Of a DNA stretch of 64,000 nucleotides, positions 24,379-32,978 are shown piece after piece (position 1 is the first letter of the stretch; each line of letters opens with the position of its first letter). Origin of the DNA: CAYSUS01 sp964434165. Lineage in GTDB: Bacteria; Planctomycetota; Planctomycetia; Pirellulales; Thermoguttaceae. The position numbers and the translations under genes were made by a program. Location: positions 62,001 to 126,000 of the forward strand of contig CAYSUS010000002.1 of NCBI GenBank assembly GCA_964434165.1, written 5' to 3'. Under the pieces are notes generated by a model. The model was not told the DNA's origin and did no database searches. It was given only the letters and a program-made list of their open reading frames with translations.

Positions 24379-26025
24379 ATGAGCGACCGCCCCCCGAGCG
24401 GAGCGACCGAAACCCGGGCCGACGAGCCCTCGCCCATCGCGCAGCCGCCTCATACCACGCTCGGCATCCTCAGCCGCCTGGGGCCGGGGCTGATCATCGC
24501 CGCTGCCATCGTGGGCTCCGGCGAGCTGGTGGCCACGCCCAAGACCGCGGCCCAGGCCGGGTTCACGCTCCTCTGGTTGATCGTCATCGGCTGCGCGATC
24601 AAGATCTTCGTGCAGGTGGAGTTCGGCCGCTACGCGATCAACTCGGGCAAGGCGACCATGGCCGCCCTGGACGACGTTCCGGGGCCGCGGATCGCCGGCA
24701 CCAACTGGGTTCTCTGGTACTGGCTGGTGATGTTCGTGGTCAGCATCGCCCAACTCGGCGGCATCGTGGGCGGGGTCGGGCAGTCGCTGGCGATCAGCAC
24801 GCCGATCTCGGGCGATTTCAAGCAGCTTCTCGACGATCAGATCGCCTGGGACGACCAGGCCCGGCAGATCCTGGCCGAGTTGCCCGAGAGCGAGGTCGCC
24901 CCCTTGGCCAGCCGCAAGCAGGCGGAGCGCGAAGCGGCGCGCGAGGCGATACGCGGGAAGCTCGTGGAGGAGATCGGCCACGACCGCCCCGACCAGAAGA
25001 ATCGGCCGACCTGGGACGACGTCACCTGGTCGGCGGTCGTCACGGCCGGCACCGTGGTGCTCCTCGTGGTGGGCCGTTACGCCCTGATTCAGAACTTCTC
25101 GGCCGTGCTCGTGGCGGCGTTCACGGCGGTCACCATCTTCTGCGTGTTCGCCTTGCAGCGGACCGAGTACGCCGTGGGCTGGCAGGATTTCGCCCGGGGC
25201 TTCTCTTTCCGGTTCCCGGAGTGGAAGGACCTGACGCACTCGACCATGGCCCTGGTGCGCGGCGAGCCCAAGTCGGCGGTCTTCACGGCCCTGGCCACGT
25301 TCGGGATTATTGGCGTGGGGGCCAACGAGATCATCGCCTACCCCTACTGGTGCGTGGAGAAGGGCTATGCGCGGTTCACCGGCCCGCGCGACGACACGCC
25401 CGGCTGGGGCGAGCGAGCGCGGGGCTGGATGCGCGTGATGCGGTGGGACGCGGGCCTCTCGATGGTCATCTACACCTTCGCCACGGTGGCGTTCTACGTG
25501 CTCGGCGCGGCCGTGCTTCACCGCGAGGGGCTCGACCCGGAGAAGAACCAGATGGTCCACGCGTTGAGCCAGCCGTATGTGAAGGTGTTCGGCGACTGGG
25601 CCCACTGGATGTTCCTGTTTGGGGCGTTTGCGGTGCTGTATTCCACGTTCTTCGTGTCCAACGCGGGCCATGCCCTGGTGGCCACCGACGCGGTGAGCGT
25701 CTTCGGCGTGGGGGCCCGCACCGAGCGGCAGCGGTGGTGGTGGATCAAGGGCTTCTGCGTCTTCTTTCCGCTCCTGGCCCTCTTCTTCTACGTGTTCATT
25801 CGCCATCCCGGCAAGCTGATCCTGGCCAGCGGGGTGATGCAGGCCATCATGCTGCCCATGCTGGCCGGGGCCACGCTCTACTTCCGCTACTGGCGATGCG
25901 ACGCGCGGATCCGCCCCGGCCGCCTGTGGGACGCCCTGTTGTGGCTCTCCGCCCTGGGCATGCTCGTGGCCGGAGGCCACCTGGCGCTCTCGCAGCTCGT
26001 TTCGGCGCTGAAGCAGATGTCATGA
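24379..26025 (+). CDS. NRAMP-family-like transporter without the metal-binding DPGN motif
   Basis: A 548-residue membrane protein with roughly eleven or twelve helices. The first helix reads GPGLIIAAAIVGSGELVATP (35-54), where classical NRAMP proteins have DPGN: the Asp and Asn metal ligands are replaced. The helix-6 region reads GANEIIAYPYWCVEKG, without the MPH motif. The fold is thus NRAMP-like but the substrate is probably not Mn2+ or Fe2+. A soluble insert of about 80 residues (140-220) lies between helices 3 and 4. GGGAGA precedes the ATG. Its stop overlaps the next start by four bases (ATGA), so the peptidase gene is translationally coupled. Confidence 0.88.
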   Translation: MSDRPPSGATETRADEPSPIAQPPHTTLGILSRLGPGLIIAAAIVGSGELVATPKTAAQAGFTLLWLIVIGCAIKIFVQVEFGRYAINSGKATMAALDDVPGPRIAGTNWVLWYWLVMFVVSIAQLGGIVGGVGQSLAISTPISGDFKQLLDDQIAWDDQARQILAELPESEVAPLASRKQAEREAAREAIRGKLVEEIGHDRPDQKNRPTWDDVTWSAVVTAGTVVLLVVGRYALIQNFSAVLVAAFTAVTIFCVFALQRTEYAVGWQDFARGFSFRFPEWKDLTHSTMALVRGEPKSAVFTALATFGIIGVGANEIIAYPYWCVEKGYARFTGPRDDTPGWGERARGWMRVMRWDAGLSMVIYTFATVAFYVLGAAVLHREGLDPEKNQMVHALSQPYVKVFGDWAHWMFLFGAFAVLYSTFFVSNAGHALVATDAVSVFGVGARTERQRWWWIKGFCVFFPLLALFFYVFIRHPGKLILASGVMQAIMLPMLAGATLYFRYWRCDARIRPGRLWDALLWLSALGMLVAGGHLALSQLVSALKQMS

Positions 26026-27020
26026 GGGCTCAACACGCAGTCCGTCCCCGCCGCCATGGCCTTTGGAGGCTGATCTTGCTGACGGCGGTGCTGGCCGCGT
26101 CCGGCGCCTGCATCGTGGCCTGGTGGCGGACCGGCCTGTGGGCGCTGGGAGGCGATGCGGGGTACGAGGCGATCGTGGCGGGTGGGGAGGGGGAAAAGCC
26201 CGCCTGCGCGCGCCGGTCCGAGCCTCTCGGCGCGCAGTGCGAGCGCATGCGTGATCACCTGCGCGGGCTGCTGGGAGACCATCGGGCGGCCATCGTGCGC
26301 GAGCCGCTGGTCATCACCGGCGACCTGCCTGCGGCGGAGCTGCAGCGCCTGTACCGCGAAACGATCGGCCCGTGCGCGCAGGCGATGGCGGCCAGGCTCT
26401 TCGACGCGTCTCCCAGCGAGCCTGTGGCCGTGGTCCTCTTCGCCGACCAGGCAGCTTACGAGCGGCACGCCCGGGCGCTTCTGGGGCGCGAGCGAGTCTC
26501 GCCCCACGGCCACTACCGGCCGCACCTGCGCACGATCGTGGTCAGCGTGGCGCGGGGCGATCGGGCGCTCAGACACGAGCTGACCCACGCCCTGATGGCG
26601 TTCGATTTCCCCGAGGCCCCCTCCTGGCTGAGCGAGGGCATCGCCGCGCTCTACGAGACGAGCGCGGTGGCGGTTAAGCCGCCGCGAATCACCGGTCTGG
26701 CCGACGTGCGGCTCCGCAGGCTTCAGGAGGCGATCCTCGAAAACCGGCTGCGTCCCTTGCCGGAGTTGATCCGCCCGGGCGGGTTCGAGGAGGGCTCCGC
26801 CCGGCTGAACTACGCCCACGCACGCTACCTCGCCATGCTGCTCCAGGATCGCGGGGCGCTGGCGGAATACTACCGGGCGCTGCGCGACGGGCAGGGCGAG
26901 GGGACCTGGCGCGAGGAGGCGCTACGGAACGCGCTGGGGGCGGAAAGCTGGGCGGCGGCCGAAGCGCAGTTCCGCCGGTTCGTGCTGGACCTGGAGGGGC
27001 CGGGGGATGCCGGGCCGTAG
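26022..27020 (+). CDS. Membrane-anchored zinc peptidase-like protein (HExxH)
   Basis: The 332-residue protein has one N-terminal membrane segment (about 15-35) and an extracytoplasmic gluzincin-like domain: HELTH followed by SWLSEGIAALYE, giving two zinc histidines, the catalytic glutamate and a downstream Glu ligand as in peptidase MA/DUF1570-type proteins. The C-terminal part is helical (ALAEYYRALRDG, AAAEAQFRRFV). It overlaps the carrier gene by four bases and the methylase gene by 14 bases, so all three are one operon. Substrate unknown. Confidence 0.85.
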   Translation: MRAQHAVRPRRHGLWRLILLTAVLAASGACIVAWWRTGLWALGGDAGYEAIVAGGEGEKPACARRSEPLGAQCERMRDHLRGLLGDHRAAIVREPLVITGDLPAAELQRLYRETIGPCAQAMAARLFDASPSEPVAVVLFADQAAYERHARALLGRERVSPHGHYRPHLRTIVVSVARGDRALRHELTHALMAFDFPEAPSWLSEGIAALYETSAVAVKPPRITGLADVRLRRLQEAILENRLRPLPELIRPGGFEEGSARLNYAHARYLAMLLQDRGALAEYYRALRDGQGEGTWREEALRNALGAESWAAAEAQFRRFVLDLEGPGDAGP

Positions 27021-29331
27021 TCACAGGACCGCGGGGCTGGGCGGCCGCGCGGCCCGCAGAAGGTCGCTTCTCGACCACTTCGCGGGCGCCTGGTCGGAGC
27101 TGGCGAGGGCCCTGGCCGCCGACGTCTCACACCGTGAGGAGGATCTTCGCGCCGCCGAGCGGCGGGCCCGGATCATTGTGGAAGCGGCGGCTTTCCTGCG
27201 GTGTTGCGACGATTCGGGCGTGCTTGCTGGGGCGGAGGTCCGTGCCCTCGATCGCCGGTTGCACCCCGCCGGGGCGTGGCCGCGACTGATCGAGACGTGG
27301 GATCAGCGGCGCGGGCCGGGGCTGTTCGAGGCCGAGGCGTCCGACGGCGGGAGTGGGTGTCGGGTGGCCGACGCCTTGGCCGGGCTCCCCGATCTTCCGG
27401 CCACGCGGCAGGTCGGCGCCCTGCTCATGCCGCAGAGGTCCGGCGGGCAAGAGGGCCGCATGGCCGCGCACGACCTGGGACGTCTCCACGAGCGCCTGCT
27501 GGGGATGCGTTTGGTCCGCGGCCGCGCGGGACTCCGCGTGGAGCGGAGCCGCCAGGCCCGCAAAGCCGCGGGAGTCTTCTACACGCCGCCGTGCGTGGTC
27601 GGGTACATCGTCGAGAGTTCGATCGAATCATGGCACGCGGCGAAGGACGGCGGGCCGGGCGCGCGGCCGCCGGTGATCGTCGATCCGGCCTGCGGCTGCG
27701 GGGCGTTTCTCTCCGCCACGCTGAAGCGCCGGGCAGCGGCCGGCGCCCGAGACGGGCGCCCAGGTGATCCGCTCATCGGTCTTCAGTCGTTGTACGGAGT
27801 GGATCTCGACGCCGAGGCCGTGCTGGCCGCGCGGCGGACGCTGTGGATCGAGGCCCGGCTCCTGTCCGCGCCGCGGCAAGGGGGCGCCCCCGGCGACGGG
27901 GACGTCAGCGACCTGCTTCGCCGGCGCATCGTCTGTTGCGACGCGCTGGCCGGCCCCGCCCTGGACGGACTCATGGGCCGGGCGGACGTGGTCCTGGGCA
28001 ATCCGCCCTATCGCCGCGAGCTGGGTGCGAAAGCCTTGTTCGACCGACTGGCCGGCACCGACCTCGGCCGCCGGTGGCGCACCGCGCACATGGACCTGCA
28101 CCAGTACTTCGTCCACCGCGGCCTGGAGCTTCTCCGGCCCGGCGGAGTCCTCTCCTTCATCCTCAGCGCCTACTGGACCGCGGGGCGCAGCGGGCGGCGG
28201 CTCGTGGCGGCCCTGCGCGAGGCGGCCCGGGTCGAAGAGGTGTTCCTCCTGGACGATATCCGCGTCTTCCGGGAAGTGGCCGGGCGCCACCTGATCGTGC
28301 GGGTCCGCAAAACGCCTGGGCCGGGAACGACCCTGGTGAAGCGCCCGGGCGCGGGGGCGGGCTGCGATCTCGGAGAGGTGCTCTCGGAGCAAGTCCCCCT
28401 CGTGCGGTACGTGAAGGGCCCGAATCAACTCTTCCGGGGCGGGCGACTCGACCTGGAGCCGCCGGGCGACGAGGAGCTCGAACGACTCGACGGCCTTCCC
28501 ACGCTGGGGAGGCTGGGGCGTGTGCGCCAGGGCATCGTGGAGAACCCGGCCCAGGTTACGCGGCGGATGAACGAGCGGCACGGCGGGCGGTGGCGCGTGG
28601 GCGAAGGGGTTTTTGCCCTCTCGGACGACGAGCTCCAGTCGCTCGAGCTGTCGTCCGCCGAGCGGAACCTGATCCGTCCCTACCATGACCTGTGCGACGT
28701 GGGGCGCTTCTATCTGGCCGATCGGCCGTCGCAATGGCTGATCTACTCCACGGCCCGGACCTGCCCCGACCTGGCCCGTTGCCCTGCCCTGCGGCGCCAC
28801 CTGGAACGGTTCCGGCCGCTACTGGAGGCGCGGCGCGAGGTCCGCAGGGGAGTGCGCGCCTGGTGGCACCTGCACTGGCCGCGCGACGAAGCGGTGTGGC
28901 GGGCGTCGAAGGTGATCGCCCTGCAGATGGCCCGGCGTCCGTCGTTCGTCTCTGCGGAACGGCCGGTGTATGTACCCTTCAGCGTAAACGTGTTCGTGCC
29001 GGGGCCCGAGCGGCGCGAGCACGTGCGCTACTTCGCCGCGGTATTGGGCAGCCGGCTGCTGGAGGCGTGGTTCCGCCGCCATGCCAAGCGTCGCGGGGTG
29101 GGGCTGGAGATCAACGGGGGGCTGCTCGCGCAGGCCCCTCTTCGCCCCATCGATTTCGCCGATCCGCGCGAGCGGCAAGTCCACGACCGCCTCGTCGAGC
29201 TGGCCGGCGCGGTCACGCGCGCCGAACCTGCCCCGCGCGAGGATCCGCGCTCCCTGGAGCCCCTGGCAGAGATCGACCGGCTCATGGACGATCTCTACGG
29301 CGTGTCCGGCGGCGCGGCGAATCGGGCCTGA
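27007..29331 (+). CDS. Eco57I-type N6-adenine DNA methyltransferase
   Basis: The 774-residue protein has SAM motif I at about 225 (DPACGCGAFL) and the adenine-methylase motif NPPY at 332-335, preceded by ADVVLG. RKAAGVFYTPP before the SAM site is the usual entry of type IIG/Eco57I enzymes. The C-terminal 350 residues look like a TaqI-type target-recognition domain (NPAQVTRRMNERHGG, NLIRPY, RPSQWLIYSTA, SVNVFVPG, GLEINGGLLAQAP). The first 190 residues are helical, with no PD-(D/E)xK nuclease motif that I can find, and no restriction gene is adjacent. It overlaps the peptidase gene by 14 bases. It could be an orphan modification enzyme or part of a defence set. Confidence 0.88.
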   Translation: MPGRSHRTAGLGGRAARRRSLLDHFAGAWSELARALAADVSHREEDLRAAERRARIIVEAAAFLRCCDDSGVLAGAEVRALDRRLHPAGAWPRLIETWDQRRGPGLFEAEASDGGSGCRVADALAGLPDLPATRQVGALLMPQRSGGQEGRMAAHDLGRLHERLLGMRLVRGRAGLRVERSRQARKAAGVFYTPPCVVGYIVESSIESWHAAKDGGPGARPPVIVDPACGCGAFLSATLKRRAAAGARDGRPGDPLIGLQSLYGVDLDAEAVLAARRTLWIEARLLSAPRQGGAPGDGDVSDLLRRRIVCCDALAGPALDGLMGRADVVLGNPPYRRELGAKALFDRLAGTDLGRRWRTAHMDLHQYFVHRGLELLRPGGVLSFILSAYWTAGRSGRRLVAALREAARVEEVFLLDDIRVFREVAGRHLIVRVRKTPGPGTTLVKRPGAGAGCDLGEVLSEQVPLVRYVKGPNQLFRGGRLDLEPPGDEELERLDGLPTLGRLGRVRQGIVENPAQVTRRMNERHGGRWRVGEGVFALSDDELQSLELSSAERNLIRPYHDLCDVGRFYLADRPSQWLIYSTARTCPDLARCPALRRHLERFRPLLEARREVRRGVRAWWHLHWPRDEAVWRASKVIALQMARRPSFVSAERPVYVPFSVNVFVPGPERREHVRYFAAVLGSRLLEAWFRRHAKRRGVGLEINGGLLAQAPLRPIDFADPRERQVHDRLVELAGAVTRAEPAPREDPRSLEPLAEIDRLMDDLYGVSGGAANRA

Positions 29332-29426
29332 GGCATGCGGTGGGGCCGGGGCGGCGGACGCGCGCGGTTGCTGCTTGGAGAGGAGAGGGACAGCCCCGTT
29401 TTCGCTTCGCGAAAGCGGGACGGTCC

Positions 29427-30710
29427 CTAAAGCCTCGTCCCGTCCGGCAGCGTGACGTCCTTGGGGATGACCACGATCCCGTCGCGGACCATGCCGAGCT
29501 CGGTCTCGTCGGTGTTCTCCGCGCCGTGGCCGTTGGTGATCGTGCAATTTCGCCCCACGCAACAGTTCTTGTCGATGATGGCGCCGTCGATGACGGTTCC
29601 CGCGCCGATGCCCAGCGGGACCCCGGCGGGTCCGTGGCTGGCCGTGCTGCCGGGCACGTAGTAGAAATCGCCGCCCATCAGGATCGAGTTGCGCACGGTC
29701 ACGTCGGGTCCGATCAGGCACCGCAGGCCGACGACGCTGTTCTCGATGGTCGCTCCCTGCTGGATGATGCAGCCGTCGGCGATGAGGCTGCCGCGGACCG
29801 TGGCCCCGTCGATTCGCGACGGGGGCAGGAACCGGGCGCGGCTGTAGATCGGGGCGTCCTGCGAGACGAGCTGGAACGGCGGCTCGGTCGTGGTCAGGCT
29901 GAGGTTGGCCTCGAAGAAGGACTTGATGGTGCCGATGTCCTCCCAGTAGCCGTCGAACAAATGGACCTGCACGTGGCGCGAGCGGATCGAGGCGGGGAAG
30001 ATCTCGCGCCCGAAGTCCTGATAGTCCGTCTTCTCCAGGACATCGAACAGGGTCTCGCGGTTGAACAGGTAGATGCCCATGCTGGCCAGGCAGTCGCGTC
30101 CCCGGCTGGGGATGCCGCGGGCATCGATCCAGGCCGGATCCGTGCGGACCATGTCCAGCTCCTCCTTGGCCTTGGGCTTCTCGAGGAAGCCGTCCACCCG
30201 GCCCGAGTCGTCCACGCGCATGATGCCCAGCCCCGAGGCGTGGTCGCTGGGCACCGGCACCGCGGCGATGGTCACGTCGGCCCCGGCCGCCAGGTGAGTC
30301 TGCATCATGTGCCGGAAGTCTATGCGGTAGAGCTGGTCGCCGGAGAGGATGAGGACGTGCTCGATGCTCCGCTCCTGGATGTAGCGAAGGTTCTGCCGGA
30401 CGGCGTCGGCCGTGCCCTGGTACCAGTCGGCCCGACTGTAGGTCTGCTGGGCGGCCAGGATCTCCACGAAGCCCCGGCTGAACTGATCGAAGACGTAGGT
30501 CGAGCGGATGTGCTGGTGGAGGCTGGCCGACATGAACTGCGTGAGCACGTACATGCGGTGCAGCCCGCTGTTGATGCAGTTCGACAGGGGGATGTCGATC
30601 AGCCGGTACTTCCCGGCGATCGGCACGGCGGGCTTGGAGCGGAACTTGGTGAGCGGATACAGCCGCGTCCCGCGGCCGCCGCCCAAGACCAGCGCAACCA
30701 CGTTCTTCAT
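29427..30710 (-). CDS. glgC: Glucose-1-phosphate adenylyltransferase
   Basis: GlgC makes ADP-glucose from ATP and glucose 1-phosphate for glycogen synthesis. The 427-residue protein has the nucleotidyl signature VVALVLGGGRGTRLYPLT (4-21), the PAVPIAGKYRLIDIPLSNC region, SGDQLYRIDF, FLEKPK and a left-handed beta-helix C-terminal domain (GATVRGSLIADGCIIQ, GATIENSVVG). Length matches the cyanobacterial/plant-type enzymes (about 430). Start ATG at 30710. It is divergent from the porin gene across a 368-base region. Family members are allosteric; the effector cannot be read from the sequence. Confidence 0.95.
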   Translation of the reverse strand: MKNVVALVLGGGRGTRLYPLTKFRSKPAVPIAGKYRLIDIPLSNCINSGLHRMYVLTQFMSASLHQHIRSTYVFDQFSRGFVEILAAQQTYSRADWYQGTADAVRQNLRYIQERSIEHVLILSGDQLYRIDFRHMMQTHLAAGADVTIAAVPVPSDHASGLGIMRVDDSGRVDGFLEKPKAKEELDMVRTDPAWIDARGIPSRGRDCLASMGIYLFNRETLFDVLEKTDYQDFGREIFPASIRSRHVQVHLFDGYWEDIGTIKSFFEANLSLTTTEPPFQLVSQDAPIYSRARFLPPSRIDGATVRGSLIADGCIIQQGATIENSVVGLRCLIGPDVTVRNSILMGGDFYYVPGSTASHGPAGVPLGIGAGTVIDGAIIDKNCCVGRNCTITNGHGAENTDETELGMVRDGIVVIPKDVTLPDGTRL

Positions 30711-31078
30711 GGGGGCTCCGAAGCGTCAGTTCGAGTCGTTGCGGGTTCTGTGCGGGCCGGCAAGGGATTCTAGTCCAACCCCTTACCGCCCGAAACCGTC
30801 CCCATTGGGGAGCCGCCGCGTCCCGCCCGACCGGCGCGAAGGCCTGCGGCCTGCGCAAGGATGTCTGGGAGGATTGTGATGATCCCCAGGGAGCTTCCCA
30901 TCCTTCCAAATATTCCGACATCTCCCAAACTCGTTGTTTTATCAAGTCCAGTTTCCTTATGGACGATGTTACGCACAACGGACGGTCGGAACGCCGTGCG
31001 GGGACATCGGATAGAGGATGGAGCGGTTCCGACCTGGGTGGCTGACCCCGGTGCCCCGGCTTCCCCAGTCAAGAACGG
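30711..31078. other. Divergent intergenic region between glgC and the porin
   Basis: These 368 bases hold no gene. An AT-rich island at about 30905-30970, rare in this window, probably contains the promoters of both genes, but I cannot assign a good -35/-10 pair. Confidence 0.5.
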
Positions 31079-32707
31079 ATGCTCAACATGACTCAATCAA
31101 CGCACCTCATGATGCTCCTGGGCGCCTTGGCGCTCGGATGGGGCGGTGAAGCGGTCGGGGACGACCGCGGCGCCCCAGCTTTTCCAGCCGGTTACGGCGA
31201 TCCCACGTCCTACTCGCCGGACTACGATTACTCCGGCAACTACAAGGATCCGGCGCCCTACGTCCAGCCGGCGCCAATCGCGGTACGTTCGGAGCCGGCG
31301 CCGCTGGCGGGGCACGAGATGGCCGTGCGGGCGCCGGCCGACGACTCGATGGCCCGGCGGATCGCGGAGCTGGAGGCCGAGCACCGGGCGCTCCGCGAGG
31401 AGTTGGCGCGCCTCCGCGAAAACCCCACGCGATTGCCCCATATCCCGGCGACCCCTGTCAGCGCGGCCCCGGCCCCCGAGGCCCCGCCGGCGGAGGAGGA
31501 CTACTTCACGCTCGACGAGCTGAAGAGCGAGATGAAGAAGCTCGCTTGGACGAAGGGCGAGCTGAAGATCGTCCCCTACGGCGCCTTCTGGGGCGACGTG
31601 AACTACAACACCGAGCGGACCGTGCCCGGCCCGTACGCCGTGTACGTGCGGTCGGCCCAGACCGATCCGGAGGACGAGTTCTACGTCGATGCACGGCGCT
31701 CGCGGTTCGGCTTGAACATCGACGGCCCCAAGGTCCCGCTGTTGGGCAACGCCTCCAGCGGGGCCAAGGTGGAGATCGACTTCTTCGGCGACGGGCCGGT
31801 CAATCCCAACCGGGCAGGCGTGCTCCTGCGCCACGCCTACTTCGACGTGAAGAACGACGACTTCATGTTCCTGTTCGGGCAGACGTGGGACCTGATCTCC
31901 CCCCTCTATCCCAGCACCCTGAACTACGCCGTGGGCTGGGACGGAGGCAACATCGGCTACCGCCGCGCCCAGGCCAGATTCGATCGCTATCTCAAGTTCT
32001 CCGACGTGCTGATGATGGAGGTGCAGGGCTCGATCAACCAGGACGTCATCCCCGACTTCGCCACCACCCCCGGCGTGGACCGCGAGGCGGCCGACTGGCC
32101 GATCCTCGAGGGCCGCCTGGGATGGGTCGTCGGGCATCGCGGCAAGGGATGCAAGCCCGTCAAGTTCGGCATCTCCGGCCACATCGGCGAGACCGAGTTC
32201 GACTTCACCCAGGTCGGCCCCGCGCCGTTGAACCTCCCGCCGGCCAGCCAGCAGAGGTTCCGCACCTGGTCGTTCAACGCCGACATGCTGGTACCGGTCG
32301 GCGATTACGTGACCTTCAAGGGCGAGTTCTTCACCGGAGAGAACCTCAGCGCGTTCCTCGGCGGCATCGGCCAGGGCGTGTGCGTCTGCAACCGCAACAC
32401 GATCCGATCGACCGGCGGCTGGTTCGACGTGGGCGTTGATTGGACCGATCGCTTCCACACCCACGCGGGCTGGGGCCTCGACGACCCGGTCAACACCGAC
32501 TTCCTCTTCGGGCGCACGTACAACCAGTTCTTCTTCGTCAACTTCACGTACGACGTGACGAAGAACTTCGTGACCGGCATCGAGGTCACGTCCTGGAAGA
32601 CGCTGTACCAGGACCGCCGCACCGGACAGATCCCCGACGCCAATCTCGCGCCCACGCGCCCAGGCGAGGCCGTGGTCATCGACTGGATGCTCAAGTACTC
32701 GTTCTAG
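31079..32707 (+). CDS. Outer-membrane porin, DcaP-like
   Basis: A 542-residue protein with a signal peptide (about 1-27), a Pro-rich stretch, a coiled coil at about 88-118 (MARRIAELEAEHRALREELARLRE) and a beta-barrel domain from about 160 with alternating strands such as KVEIDFFGDG, LLRHAYFDV, FLFGQTWDLISP and NFTYDVTKNFV; it ends in phenylalanine (WMLKYSF). The LFGQTWDL and NIGYRRAQARF segments match the DcaP-like porin family. The coiled coil probably trimerises the barrel and reaches the cell wall. MLN at 31079 or MTQ at 31088 may be the start. A strong terminator follows. Confidence 0.88.
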   Translation: MLNMTQSTHLMMLLGALALGWGGEAVGDDRGAPAFPAGYGDPTSYSPDYDYSGNYKDPAPYVQPAPIAVRSEPAPLAGHEMAVRAPADDSMARRIAELEAEHRALREELARLRENPTRLPHIPATPVSAAPAPEAPPAEEDYFTLDELKSEMKKLAWTKGELKIVPYGAFWGDVNYNTERTVPGPYAVYVRSAQTDPEDEFYVDARRSRFGLNIDGPKVPLLGNASSGAKVEIDFFGDGPVNPNRAGVLLRHAYFDVKNDDFMFLFGQTWDLISPLYPSTLNYAVGWDGGNIGYRRAQARFDRYLKFSDVLMMEVQGSINQDVIPDFATTPGVDREAADWPILEGRLGWVVGHRGKGCKPVKFGISGHIGETEFDFTQVGPAPLNLPPASQQRFRTWSFNADMLVPVGDYVTFKGEFFTGENLSAFLGGIGQGVCVCNRNTIRSTGGWFDVGVDWTDRFHTHAGWGLDDPVNTDFLFGRTYNQFFFVNFTYDVTKNFVTGIEVTSWKTLYQDRRTGQIPDANLAPTRPGEAVVIDWMLKYSF

Positions 32708-32778
32708 CTCAGAACGGGAGAAGCCGGCCCGGGTGCGCCAGACGCGCCCGCGAGCCCTGCAACCGCGCAAGACCGGCG

Positions 32779-32827
32779 GCAGCGCCGGGAGCCGCGCTCG
32801 GCGCAGCTCCCGGCGCTGCGTTTTCTT
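32779..32827 (+). terminator. Intrinsic terminator after the porin gene
   Basis: A perfect 14-base stem (32779-32792 with 32806-32819) with a 13-base loop is followed by GTTTTCTT. This is the clearest Rho-independent terminator in the window. Confidence 0.85.
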
Positions 32828-32877
32828 GGGCGGCCGCATTCCCCGCCCCGTGGTGGAGCGCGAATACCCCCGCTTCC

Positions 32878-32906
32878 TTGACTCGATCAGGGGGGCGACT
32901 TAGCAT
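32878..32906 (+). promoter_or_regulatory. Promoter of the RND efflux operon
   Basis: TTGACT (32878-32883), 17 bases, TAGCAT (32901-32906). The start codon at 32979 follows after a leader of about 66 bases with GGAG. Confidence 0.65.
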
Positions 32907-32978
32907 TTCCAGAGCGGGACGCCGGGCGCCTGGGCCGCGTCCCGCGCCTTTTTTCTGTTTGCGCAGGAGCCGCCGCGG

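Noticed and set aside
23631..26021. A plus-strand frame that is open upstream of the HExxH peptidase.
   Set aside because: It overlaps the lipoprotein and NRAMP-like genes, which have clear signal peptide and membrane helices; only the part from 26022 is real.
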